Shown: positions 43,125 to 51,927 of the stretch, piece after piece
Position numbering within the stretch: position 1 is the stretch's first letter
Layout: every line of letters starts with the position of its first letter
Origin: Flavihumibacter fluvii
GTDB taxonomy: Bacteria > Bacteroidota > Bacteroidia > Chitinophagales > Chitinophagaceae
Direction: 5' to 3'
NCBI RefSeq assembly: GCF_018595675.2
Contig: NZ_CP092333.1
Span: 1,636,001-1,700,000, forward strand
Length of the DNA stretch: 64,000 nt
The notes under the pieces: generated by a model
Seen by the model: the letters and a program-made list of their open reading frames with translations, nothing else
What the model was told of the DNA's origin: nothing
The model's database searches: none
Made by a program: the position numbers and the translations under genes

Positions 43125-45512
43125 TTATTTCTTAACCTCGATTGATACTTTGCCCAATTTGCCATTGAACTTAGAAGAAGGACCATAGTCTGCCACATGT
43201 GTACCATCATCAACTCCTATATCTGCCAGGTCATCAACAGAGAATATTCCTGGCTGGGTTTTTTCAAATCTGCCCTCAGCGATTTTTGTACCATTTGCGC
43301 TAATGGTTGCTATTCCTCCTTTTCCAGGCCCGCCACCATCATATTTAAAGTCGTATACTAACTGGTATTTTCCAGCAGGAAGTCCCTGTGGTGCCATAAC
43401 CGTCATTGACTGCAAACCGAGGTAATTATAGGTAAAGGCTGGTTTTCCATTTTTCAAATAAAAAGCCAAACCGCCAAAACGGCCACCCTGGCAAACAAGA
43501 ACACCATTCCCATTGGCTTTCACTTCCACATCTGCTGTTATGGTGTAAGATCTATTTCTCAGGTCTATAAAAATATCAACCCCCATTCCTTTCATACCCG
43601 CGCCGTAGGTAACTGAAGTTCGCTCACCCATGACTGTTGGCCTGCCCATTAATGCCGCATTAGTTCTTTCCAAAAGGCGGTCATCCAGTGGTAAAACATG
43701 ATATGTTTCCGCTTCTTTCATAAACAATTCCTGCATGGCTTTAAGCTTGTCGGGGTTTTTCGCAGACAAATCATTAGCCAGGCTATAATCTTCATTCGTA
43801 TTGAATAATTCCCATTTATCCGTTTGTAAAGTATTAAGTGGCTTCATTTTCCACGCCGGCCTGTGAATCGTGCGGGCGAACCAGCCATCCTGGTATATTC
43901 CCCGGTTGCCAAACATTTCAAAGTATTGCACTTTATGTTGCTCGGCAGCGTCCGCACTATTAAAAGTATACGCCAGGCTTTTACCCTCGATGGGATCCTG
44001 TTTTATCCCATTTACCATAGTTGGGGCAGGTACTTTGGCAATTTCAAAAACGGTAGGGGCAATATCAATTACATGACCAAACTGTGAGCGCATTTCCCCT
44101 TTGGCTTTTATACCCTGTGGCCATTGGATGATCATACCGTTGCGTGTACCACCAAAATCGGAGGCCACCTGCTTGGTATAGGAAAATGGTGCATCCATGG
44201 CTACGGCCCAACCGGCTGCGAAATGGGGATAAGTGCTTGCCGAACCCCATTCATCATAATGCTTTAACATATCCGGAACTGTTTCCTGTATCGCATTGAA
44301 ATAGGTCATTTCACTGTACATACCATTCATTTGTCCTTCGGCGCTTGCACCATTATCACCGGCAATGAATATGATAACCGTATTATCCAATTGTCCCAAT
44401 TCTTCGATGGCTGAAATTAGCCTTCCAGCTTCGAAGTCAGTTTGTTCTGCAAAACCGGCATACACTTCCATCTGGCGGGTAAATAATTTCTTTTCATCAG
44501 CGGAGAGTTTATCCCAGTCTTTTATATCTGTTGGTTTGGGGGCCAGCTTGGTATTTTGGGGAACCAGCCCCAGTTTTTTCTGGCGGTCAAGGGTCTGCTG
44601 ACGAAGAACATCCCAACCCTGGTCAAATTTTCCTTTGTATTTGTCGGCCCATTCTTTGGGAACATGGTGTGGTGCATGGGTTGCCCCCGGTGCGTAATAC
44701 ATAAAGAATGGCTTCTGGGGACTTAAGGCTTGCTGGAAATTAACCCAAGATATGGCCTGATCGGTCATGTCAGTGGTAAAATGATACTTCGGATCCCCGG
44801 GAGTTTCAACGATGGTTAGTCCATCATAAATCAATGGTGCCCATTGATTGGTTTCCCCGCCAATGAAGCCATAAAATTTTTCAAATCCTGAACGGGTTGG
44901 CCAGCGATCCTGGGGACCAGAGTTGGATATTTCCCATGGTGGGGTTTCGTGGTATTTTCCAAAAGCCGCCGTATTGTAGCCATTCTGGCGCAATACTTCA
45001 GCCATGGGCGTAATGGTTTGAGGCCTTACCCCTGTATTACCCGGAAAAGTGGTAGCAGCTTCCGTAATGGCACCCATATTGTTACTGTGGTGGTTATACC
45101 CGGTCAACAATGCCACCCTTGTAGGTGAACACAATGCTGTAGTATGAAAACGGTTATATTTCAAACCATTTGCGGCAAGTTTATTCATATTTGGTGTGGC
45201 AACGGGTCCGCCAAAAGTTTCAGACACGCCAAAACCCATATCATCAATCAAAATAACCAAAACATTAGGAGCACCTTTAGGGGCTTTCACTTCAAAGCGC
45301 TCAGGTGCCTTGGCATTACGGGCATCCAGCTCAGTATAGGTCTGGCGTGTAGGTTCTTTTATGGGAAGAACCGAACGGTCAGGTTCACCCGAAGGTGCTT
45401 CCGGGGCAGTTACAGCTGGTTTTTTTTGATTACAACTCACGGCCACGATTAACAGAACTGTAAGCAGCAGGAATAAGCCAATTGGCCTGATGTGTTTTAA
45501 ATTATTTATCAT
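43125..45512 (-). CDS. Arylsulfatase (formylglycine type), lipoprotein
   Basis: 795 residues. Lipobox VAVSC (Cys27). The alkaline-phosphatase-like core begins NVLVILIDDMGFG (metal Asp90-Asp91). The formylglycine signature CSPTRVALLTG has Cys128 followed by Ser-Pro-Thr-Arg, and further ligands are in FIAGDNGASAEG. The C-terminal 150 residues form a beta domain often present in large bacterial arylsulfatases. The enzyme hydrolyses sulfate esters after its Cys is oxidised by FGE; no FGE or anaerobic maturase gene is visible here. It is the first gene of the operon ending at the sorbosone dehydrogenase, and supplies sulfate near other sulphur-related genes. Confidence 0.9.
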   Translation of the reverse strand: MINNLKHIRPIGLFLLLTVLLIVAVSCNQKKPAVTAPEAPSGEPDRSVLPIKEPTRQTYTELDARNAKAPERFEVKAPKGAPNVLVILIDDMGFGVSETFGGPVATPNMNKLAANGLKYNRFHTTALCSPTRVALLTGYNHHSNNMGAITEAATTFPGNTGVRPQTITPMAEVLRQNGYNTAAFGKYHETPPWEISNSGPQDRWPTRSGFEKFYGFIGGETNQWAPLIYDGLTIVETPGDPKYHFTTDMTDQAISWVNFQQALSPQKPFFMYYAPGATHAPHHVPKEWADKYKGKFDQGWDVLRQQTLDRQKKLGLVPQNTKLAPKPTDIKDWDKLSADEKKLFTRQMEVYAGFAEQTDFEAGRLISAIEELGQLDNTVIIFIAGDNGASAEGQMNGMYSEMTYFNAIQETVPDMLKHYDEWGSASTYPHFAAGWAVAMDAPFSYTKQVASDFGGTRNGMIIQWPQGIKAKGEMRSQFGHVIDIAPTVFEIAKVPAPTMVNGIKQDPIEGKSLAYTFNSADAAEQHKVQYFEMFGNRGIYQDGWFARTIHRPAWKMKPLNTLQTDKWELFNTNEDYSLANDLSAKNPDKLKAMQELFMKEAETYHVLPLDDRLLERTNAALMGRPTVMGERTSVTYGAGMKGMGVDIFIDLRNRSYTITADVEVKANGNGVLVCQGGRFGGLAFYLKNGKPAFTYNYLGLQSMTVMAPQGLPAGKYQLVYDFKYDGGGPGKGGIATISANGTKIAEGRFEKTQPGIFSVDDLADIGVDDGTHVADYGPSSKFNGKLGKVSIEVKK

Positions 45513-45686
45513 ACTTATCTATGGTTACATATCAATAAGAAATACACTAAGTGATTATTTTGCTAAAAGTATGCAGGAACAGCACCCATTTGTATGATTT
45601 TCATCAGTTATTAAGATGATATCCCTCAAAGGTCCTATCTTAAGGGATTAACTCCGTTTGATTTACGCTGATAATTTTTTAATATA

Positions 45687-47489
45687 ATGAACAAACGAAT
45701 GGTCTTGCTGGTGGTGATTTTTTCACTGATCCTCCCCGTATTAAAAGCTGAAAAAATAGCCCGGCAATGGTCTGTATTTGAAACCTCTTTTGAAACGGGT
45801 AAAGTATACGCAAATCCTTTTACAGAAATTGAAGTTAACGTGGTTTTTAAAAAAGGTACCAGTCAATGGGTGGTGCCAGCTTTCTGGGCAGGTGGACGCC
45901 GCTGGACAGTTCGCTTCGCACCTCCGGCCATTGGCGACTACAGGTATCATATAGAATGCTCAGACAAACTGAATACTGACCTGAATGGAAAAGAACAGGC
46001 ATTAAAGGTCATTCCCTATAAGGGCGACAACCAACTGTTGCAGCATGGTTTCCTGACAACCAGTAACAACAACAGGCATTTTGTACATGCCGACGGAACA
46101 CCTTTTTTCTGGCTGGGCGATACCTGGTGGAAGGGACTCAGTAAGAGAATATCCATAGAAGGTTTCAGCAAACTGGCAGATGACCGAAAGGCCAAGGGAT
46201 TCACTGTTGTTCAGATCATTGCCGGTCCTTATCCGGATGAACCACCATTCGACCCGCGGTGGTCTAATGAAGGCGGAATGCCCTATGATACAGGTTTCCT
46301 GCACATCAACCCGGCCTACTTCGACCAGGCTGACCGCCGGATAAAATTGTTGGTGGATAAAGGGATAGTCCCGGCCATCCTTGGAGGCTGGGGTTGGCAT
46401 ATGCCGGATATTGGGGTGGAAAAAATGAACCGGCACTGGCGCTATCTCATTGCCAGGTATGGCGCCTACCCCGCTGCCTGGATCGTTGGCGGGGAAGCCG
46501 GTGGGGATGAATGGACCGCTGTTGCGCGGTATGTCAGGAATACAGATCCTTATAGAAGGTTGGTGACCCTGCATCCTTATCCAGGTTCCGGCCGGAGCAA
46601 TTTATCGGATGATACAGTACTCACCTTTGATATGACCCAGACCGGCCATGGTGGCTTTTTTGGGGAGAATTCACCTTATGGCGCCTGGCAGGCAACAGCA
46701 GCAAATACAGTTTCCAAAGTGATGTCCGCTTACTCAAAAACACCGGCCATGCCCGTCCTGGTGGGCGAGGTAACTTATGAAGGCCATATGCTGACCAATG
46801 GCGCGGAAGTACAACGGCAGGTTTTTTGGTCTTCCATGTTGTCTGGTGCAGCCGGACATACTTACGGTGCGGGCGGCATCTGGCAGATGAATTCCGAAAC
46901 AGAACGAGGTGCAGAATATGAATTCACGACCTGGTATGAAGCGATGAAGCTACCTGGTGCCACACAACTTGGCATAGGCAGGAAGTTGTTGGAAGAATAC
47001 CCCTGGGGAAATTTTCAACCACATCCGGAATGGGTCGATCCGCATAGCACAACCTTGTTTGAACCACATGCTGATTGGTATGATGATTCGAAAGAGTATG
47101 CAGCCCGGGGAAACCGCTGGGATTTTCCCTATGCCGCCGGTATCCCGGGTGAGGTCAGGATCATCTATATGCCTGGCCACTATTATGATTGGTCAGCCCC
47201 TGCCATTAAAAAACTGGAACGTGATATTCCTTACCAGGCGTTCCTGGTCAATCCGGTCAATGGAAAACGATATGACCTGGGGATCATCATCAATCGCGGA
47301 CCATCTGCTACACCATACAAAAAACAGTTCACCGGATGGAAATACGAGCCCCTGGTCATGCATGAGAATCCGCACATTTTACCTGCAGTAATCATTCCTG
47401 AAGTAACCATATTGACTGGCGACGAATACAAGGTTCCGAGATTACCGGCACCCCAGGATTGGATATTAGTGCTGGAAAGGGTGAAATAG
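45687..47489 (+). CDS. DUF5060/DUF4038 apiosidase-like glycoside hydrolase, secreted
   Basis: 600 residues, signal peptide to about residue 21. The N-terminal DUF5060 beta domain (about 25-105, EIEVNVVFKKGTSQW and GDYRYHIECSD) leads into the DUF4038 TIM barrel (about 120-480, with GTPFFWLGDTWWKGLSK, FTVVQIIAGPYPDEPPFDP and AAWIVGGEAGGDEW). A short C-terminal beta domain follows. Related proteins hydrolyse apiose or other pentose residues in plant polymers. GGEAGGDEW and PVLVGEVTYEG hold the likely catalytic acids. It is divergent from the arylsulfatase gene with a 174-bp gap; no SusCD pair is next to it. Confidence 0.8.
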   Translation: MNKRMVLLVVIFSLILPVLKAEKIARQWSVFETSFETGKVYANPFTEIEVNVVFKKGTSQWVVPAFWAGGRRWTVRFAPPAIGDYRYHIECSDKLNTDLNGKEQALKVIPYKGDNQLLQHGFLTTSNNNRHFVHADGTPFFWLGDTWWKGLSKRISIEGFSKLADDRKAKGFTVVQIIAGPYPDEPPFDPRWSNEGGMPYDTGFLHINPAYFDQADRRIKLLVDKGIVPAILGGWGWHMPDIGVEKMNRHWRYLIARYGAYPAAWIVGGEAGGDEWTAVARYVRNTDPYRRLVTLHPYPGSGRSNLSDDTVLTFDMTQTGHGGFFGENSPYGAWQATAANTVSKVMSAYSKTPAMPVLVGEVTYEGHMLTNGAEVQRQVFWSSMLSGAAGHTYGAGGIWQMNSETERGAEYEFTTWYEAMKLPGATQLGIGRKLLEEYPWGNFQPHPEWVDPHSTTLFEPHADWYDDSKEYAARGNRWDFPYAAGIPGEVRIIYMPGHYYDWSAPAIKKLERDIPYQAFLVNPVNGKRYDLGIIINRGPSATPYKKQFTGWKYEPLVMHENPHILPAVIIPEVTILTGDEYKVPRLPAPQDWILVLERVK

Positions 47490-47492
47490 TAA

Positions 47493-47939
47493 TTATTTCT
47501 CTTCATTATAAATAGGATCACTAAGGTCTTTCACCTCTTTATCTATATCATGGTCAATATGGCAGCCATTGCATTTTTTGGTAAGGACACGATACCCGGC
47601 GATGGCCGCCGGAAAATCATTTTCCTGCAATGCCTTCCGGATAATTTTAATAGACGGCAGTAGTCGCTTTTCATATGACTTTTCAAATGAAGTGGTCAAC
47701 TTCCGGTGACGATCAAATTGGGTAGCTATTACCTGCAGGCTGCTATCCATACCCTCCAGCAACCAGGAGGAATAATCTGCATCTCCCTTTCGCAGATGGA
47801 TACCCAGGTTGTCGTGGTACATAGACATATCCTGCATATTCTGGTCAAGGTCTTTGATATTGGTCTCCACGCTGTTTTTACAATGGGAAAAAAGTATGGC
47901 AAAACATATGAGACAAAGTATTATGGATAGCAATTTCAT
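47493..47939 (-). CDS. CXXCH heme-motif lipoprotein (cytochrome c-like)
   Basis: 148 residues. Lipobox LFSHC (Cys20). The body is predicted to be helical. A single heme-attachment motif, CNGCH at residues 123-127 (TKKCNGCHIDHD), sits near the C-terminus, as in cytochrome c' and related four-helix cytochromes. A small helical cytochrome on the periplasmic or surface leaflet is the best reading; partner unknown. Convergent with the apiosidase-like gene, 3 bp between the stops. Confidence 0.7.
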   Translation of the reverse strand: MKLLSIILCLICFAILFSHCKNSVETNIKDLDQNMQDMSMYHDNLGIHLRKGDADYSSWLLEGMDSSLQVIATQFDRHRKLTTSFEKSYEKRLLPSIKIIRKALQENDFPAAIAGYRVLTKKCNGCHIDHDIDKEVKDLSDPIYNEEK

Positions 47940-48060
47940 GTGTTAATCATCTTTCAATACAATGTATTACGTTAAACTAGGGAGATCAAATCGAATGCTG
48001 TCACCAGCCTTTTTGCCAGGCAATAAAAATAACTGCGCTGATAACACTTTGCATTGCAAA

Positions 48061-48804
48061 TTATTCATTTAAATATTTATTAGGAATATTGGGCGGTGTG
48101 TAATCTACGCCATATGCTGCTTTTAACAACAAGGATACTACTTCATAAATCTGTTGCTCCGTTCTTTGGAATTGGCGCAGCAGTCCCATCATCGCATAGC
48201 TGATCGGGTTAATCGCCGGAATAAATGTCTCCCAAGAATAGCCCTTACCCCATATAATTCCATTTATTGTTAAAGACAGGTCAGCATTTTTAGAGATAAG
48301 GAAATTCATCACGTCAATACATTTATTGGCGTCCTGGTTTACCGTGTGAAAAATCGGAGTTTGCCCGCCAAAACCATTTTCATCGAAACCTGCCTTTGCA
48401 TCAATATCAGCACCGTGTTGTACAAGCATTTCAGCACAGGCCAGGTGGTTATATTCGGCACTTATATGTAATAGGCTGGCTTCGTAAATAGGGGTGAATG
48501 TGCAGTCAAGAGAATAGTGCTTTGTCAATAATGCCTTATTCGAAACCAGTAAATTGTCTAGAGTAGCAGCATCATCCGACAAAACAGCCAACAATGCTTT
48601 ATCTTCAAATTCTACTCCATTTTCAACAAAGGTTTTAATACAGTCCTTAAAGGCAGGACCCCGGGTATACATATTGATCAGGTCATCGATTATGGGTTTC
48701 CCATTATAAACCAGGCTAGGATCAATTCCATTTTCGAAACATTCCTTTATTCCAGCTACAGAATGCAGCTCAAAGGCGGTCATTAATTTTTGCAGGTTAT
48801 CCAT
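48061..48804 (-). CDS. Ankyrin-repeat protein
   Basis: 247 residues, no signal peptide. Clear ankyrin units are at about residues 108-140 (ASLLHISAEYNHLACAEMLVQHGADIDAKAG) and 145-180 (GGQTPIFHTVNQDANKCIDVMNFLISKNADL), with weaker ones before and a degenerate tail. Ankyrin repeats bind proteins. There is no enzymatic or toxin domain. No partner gene is obvious: the pseudogene upstream and the cytochrome downstream are unrelated. Confidence 0.8.
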   Translation of the reverse strand: MDNLQKLMTAFELHSVAGIKECFENGIDPSLVYNGKPIIDDLINMYTRGPAFKDCIKTFVENGVEFEDKALLAVLSDDAATLDNLLVSNKALLTKHYSLDCTFTPIYEASLLHISAEYNHLACAEMLVQHGADIDAKAGFDENGFGGQTPIFHTVNQDANKCIDVMNFLISKNADLSLTINGIIWGKGYSWETFIPAINPISYAMMGLLRQFQRTEQQIYEVVSLLLKAAYGVDYTPPNIPNKYLNE

Positions 48805-48887
48805 GGTTCTAAATTCTTACTATAAAAAGCCGGATAATATTGAAAAAAATCCTTGGGATGCGTATTCACTGCTGCATGCCCTCAAAT

Positions 48888-49455
48888 TCAGACCTTTAGT
48901 GAACCACGGAACGCCCTTGCAGCGTAGTATGAGGGCGCACTGTTGTGGTAAACGAATACATTCCCGTAGCGGAAATCAGCAAAAAAGGGCACCACCAAGT
49001 TTCCTGATCTCTGCAGGTGTTCTCACCCGGCTCGATGTTTTCGTATCGAACTTTCCAAGTTTCTGCAACTCCCGGTATTCATCTTCTGATAAAAGTTCAA
49101 TGCCCATTTCAGTAGCCATATCAACAGCGTTATTTCCTGGCCTATTTTCTGTCCTTGATGCCATTCCTTCACGGTCGTAACAAATACTTCTGCGGCTTTG
49201 AGGGCTTTCCGCCGAGCAATCATAAAAAATGAATTCGCCCGTCTTTTTATCATGACCAACAACATCCGGTTAACCGCCAGTTCTTTCCATTTCATGGAGT
49301 GACCAAAGTTTTTCAACATTGGCTTCCAGCTTTACTTGCACAGTAGCCCATTCAATACCGATATGACGGTTCATGTTTTTCCCAAAACGAACCTTTAATA
49401 CCCGGAATAGCTCTTCTCTATGTTCCGGTTGCAACTCCTTCTTAATTTTTGCCAT
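48888..49455 (-). pseudogene. DUF4256 gene broken by one stop and one insertion
   Basis: Reading from the ATG at 49455: MAKIKKELQPEHREELFRVL and NRHIGIEWATVQVKLEANVEKLWSL match the start of DUF4256 proteins, ending MERTGG. A TAA at 49270-49272 stands where the family has GEP, consistent with GAA changed to TAA. The same frame then continues VVGHDKKTGEFIFYDCS and on to KLGGALFC. There a single extra T (near 48978) creates TGA. Skipping it restores DFRYGNVFVYHNSAPSYYAARAFRGSLKV and the natural TGA at 48888-48890. Every conserved segment is still legible, so decay is recent. The function of DUF4256 is unknown. Confidence 0.8.
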
Positions 49456-49541
49456 AATGCTTTATTAAAAGCTGGTCAGGAAATATGTAAATGGTTATAG
49501 GCCATGCCGGGCAGTGAACCAATTAATTACAGAAACATCAA

Positions 49542-50507
49542 TTACACATTTGCTGCCCGCCAGATGAACCAGGCGTTCAATGCCAGGTAAACCAATAGTA
49601 TCAACACCGCCATTAGCTTATCAAAACGTTGCGCCTGCGCAATCCTGTTGGTCTTCACCAGCTTCATCGTAAAGGTTGTGGCCGTGATCACCACAAAGAT
49701 GAAGAACAGGGTCAGGCCATGCAAGGTATCCACCAGTGTAAAGGATGAAGATTCCGGTAGCGAGGAATCAATGATATATTTGTTACCGATCACCGCAAAC
49801 AGCGATCCTACACTCAGTCCGAAGCGCGAATCCAATCCATCATAATGTATATAAAAGCAGATATAGGCGATCAGGAAAGCAATATACATGCCCAGGAACA
49901 TCTTCCAGAACAACCCTGTGGCATCGCGGGAAATGGTTACCCGCACCCTGAAATTGCTGTATTCCATATGCTGCTTCGACAACGACTCATCCCCAAATGC
50001 GGTCTCATACTGTTTCACCCCGGTGAGCAGCACACAACTGTCGATTTTCCAGCCACTTAAGGCAAAGCGGGGATCATAATGCCTGCCTGCCGTATCCGCC
50101 TTAAATACCAGTGAATTTGCATCATACTGTGAATTTTCTATTGAGAGGCGCAGCTTCTGTTTGTCGAAAGGGAAATTATCGATCCGCCAGGAATCTTTCA
50201 TTACACACTGCAGTTTCATCATCAGGTTAACCCGGCCATCGGAAGTATCCACCGTAGCAAATGACTTACTAACGCTTTTGGCTTGCGGTATCTCCAGGTT
50301 ATCTACAAAATTGAAGTCCTTGTTCTTGTATTTCAACCACAACCAGCAATTCACCACATATTCTTTTTGCTTGAAATCGATATCATGGATACTGGTGATG
50401 TAAATGCCTGCTGTAACTGTATCCGGTGGTGCGTCCTGCGCATAGTTCAAAAAAGGGAAACATAACAGTAAAAGGATGCATATAGCTATGGTGATTCGTT
50501 TTCTCAT
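49542..50507 (-). CDS. Pentameric ligand-gated ion channel homologue
   Basis: 321 residues. Signal peptide to about residue 23. A beta-sandwich extracellular domain (about 30-195) includes the Pro-loop NFPFDKQKL (residues 111-119), the signature of the Cys-loop receptor superfamily; the flanking Cys pair is absent, as in other prokaryotic members. Four transmembrane helices follow at about 199-220, 228-246, 255-281 and 298-316, with a short loop between M3 and M4. GLIC and ELIC are known relatives and open to protons or primary amines. The ligand of this one is unknown. Monocistronic. Confidence 0.8.
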   Translation of the reverse strand: MRKRITIAICILLLLCFPFLNYAQDAPPDTVTAGIYITSIHDIDFKQKEYVVNCWLWLKYKNKDFNFVDNLEIPQAKSVSKSFATVDTSDGRVNLMMKLQCVMKDSWRIDNFPFDKQKLRLSIENSQYDANSLVFKADTAGRHYDPRFALSGWKIDSCVLLTGVKQYETAFGDESLSKQHMEYSNFRVRVTISRDATGLFWKMFLGMYIAFLIAYICFYIHYDGLDSRFGLSVGSLFAVIGNKYIIDSSLPESSSFTLVDTLHGLTLFFIFVVITATTFTMKLVKTNRIAQAQRFDKLMAVLILLVYLALNAWFIWRAANV

Positions 50508-50691
50508 ACAAATGGATTTGGAGCCATGAAATTAACGGTTCCATCCCGGGAAACACCAGACCAGATCGGTTTTTAATTATTTGTACCTTTCCTGTCGCAA
50601 TTCCCCCTTCTTTTGTCGTTCTTGCACATCTGAATATATAAAAAGCCTTCGCAATTTTGTAGTAATACTTTTAATAATTAAACGTGTTGAT

Positions 50692-51117
50692 ATGGAAACC
50701 TTATCCTCAAATTCAATTACCATCTCCACCACAGTGAATGCCCCGGTCGATAAAGTCTGGAACTGCTTCAATACCCCCGCCCATATTACCCAATGGTGCT
50801 TTGCTTCTGAAGACTGGCATGCACCCGCTGCTTCCAGCGATTTTGTAATTGGTGGTAAAAGCAATATCCGTATGGAAGCCAAAGATGGTAGCTTCGGGTT
50901 TGATTTTGGATGGACCTTTGATAATATCATTCCCTTGAAACTGGTTGCATACACCATGGAAGATGGCCGTAAAGCAGCAGTTACTTTCCAGGAAACCGAT
51001 GCCGGCGTTACAGTTACTGAACAGTTTGACCCGGAACAGGAGAACCCGCACGATATGCAGCGCGCCGGTTGGCAATCCATCCTGGACAACTTCAGGAAAT
51101 ATGTTGAATCGCATTAA
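50692..51117 (+). CDS. SRPBCC (AHSA1-like) protein
   Basis: 141 residues from the ATG at 50692 (the open frame begins at 50581, but the upstream part is not family-like). The START-like helix-grip fold is shown by ITISTTVNAPVDKVWNCFNTPAHITQWCFASEDWHAP and FDFGWTFDNIIPLKLVAYTMEDGR, ending in the long C-terminal helix GWQSILDNFRKYVES. AHSA1-like proteins bind hydrophobic small molecules. It leads a three-gene set with VOC and DUF1801 genes. Confidence 0.85.
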   Translation: METLSSNSITISTTVNAPVDKVWNCFNTPAHITQWCFASEDWHAPAASSDFVIGGKSNIRMEAKDGSFGFDFGWTFDNIIPLKLVAYTMEDGRKAAVTFQETDAGVTVTEQFDPEQENPHDMQRAGWQSILDNFRKYVESH

Positions 51118-51138
51118 AAGACCATAAATTCTTACCAA

Positions 51139-51570
51139 ATGGCACTGCAAAAAATTACGCCCTTCCTCTGGTTTGAGAACCAGGCTGCTGAAGCTGCACA
51201 ATTTTATACCACTGTATTCCCCAACAGCAAACTCATCAGCACAAATCCGATGGTTACAACATTTGAACTGGAGGGGCTGCAGATCTCGGCCATCAATGGC
51301 GGACCGATGTTCAAACTCACCGAGGCTTTTTCCTTTACCATCAATTGCGAAACCCAGGAAGAGATCGATTACTATTGGGATAAATTGTCGGAAGGCGGTG
51401 AAGAATCCATGTGCGGCTGGCTAAAGGATAAATACGGACTATCCTGGCAGGTGGTACCAACCGTCTTGTCACAACTCATGAATGATGCAGAAAAAGCGCC
51501 TAAAGCCATGCGGGCTTTCATGAAAATGAAAAAGTTCAACATTGAAGAATTAATGAATGCAGCATTATGA
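51139..51570 (+). CDS. VOC-family (PhnB-like) protein
   Basis: 143 residues. Starts with LQKITPFLWFENQAAEAAQFYTTVFPNSK and continues FELEGLQISAINGGPMFKLTEAFSFTINC, the pattern of PhnB/3-demethylubiquinone-methyltransferase-like VOC proteins. The metal-binding residues common in active VOC enzymes are not clearly all present, so it may be a binding protein. Followed, with a 4-bp overlap (ATGA), by DUF1801. Confidence 0.85.
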   Translation: MALQKITPFLWFENQAAEAAQFYTTVFPNSKLISTNPMVTTFELEGLQISAINGGPMFKLTEAFSFTINCETQEEIDYYWDKLSEGGEESMCGWLKDKYGLSWQVVPTVLSQLMNDAEKAPKAMRAFMKMKKFNIEELMNAAL

Positions 51571-51923
51571 AAACAGCCGAAAATATTGACGAATACATCG
51601 CCGGATTCCCAAAGGATATCCAGGTCTTGTTGCAACAGATGCGCAAAACCATCCATGAAGCAGCACCCGAAGCAACCGAGAAGATCAGTTATGGAATGCC
51701 GACCTTTTTCCTGAATGGCAACCTCGTTCATTTCGCAGCCTTCAAGGCGCATATCGGGTTTTACCCGGTGCCTTCCGGCATTGAAAAATTCAAAAAAGAA
51801 TTATCCGTGTACAAAGGCGCAAAGGGTTCTGTTCAGTTTCCACTAGACCAGCCCCTGCCTCTCGCGCTGGTCGCAAAAATCGTGAAATTCAGGGTACAGG
51901 AAAACAGGAAGCACTCAAAATAG
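51567..51923 (+). CDS. DUF1801 (YdhG-like) protein
   Basis: 118 residues. IDEYIAGFPKDIQVLLQQMRKTIHEAAPEATEKISYGMPTFFLNGNLVHFAAFKAHIGFYP is the DUF1801 signature. The family is related to the frataxin-like fold of Fra/YdhG proteins. Small cytoplasmic protein, role unknown. Coupled to the VOC gene; this trio (SRPBCC, VOC, DUF1801) recurs together in Bacteroidota. Confidence 0.85.
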   Translation: MKTAENIDEYIAGFPKDIQVLLQQMRKTIHEAAPEATEKISYGMPTFFLNGNLVHFAAFKAHIGFYPVPSGIEKFKKELSVYKGAKGSVQFPLDQPLPLALVAKIVKFRVQENRKHSK

Positions 51924-51927
51924 GCAA

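Noticed and set aside
48888-49455. Three separate small genes in this interval
   Set aside because: The peptides join into one DUF4256 protein once a TAA and a single inserted T are allowed for.
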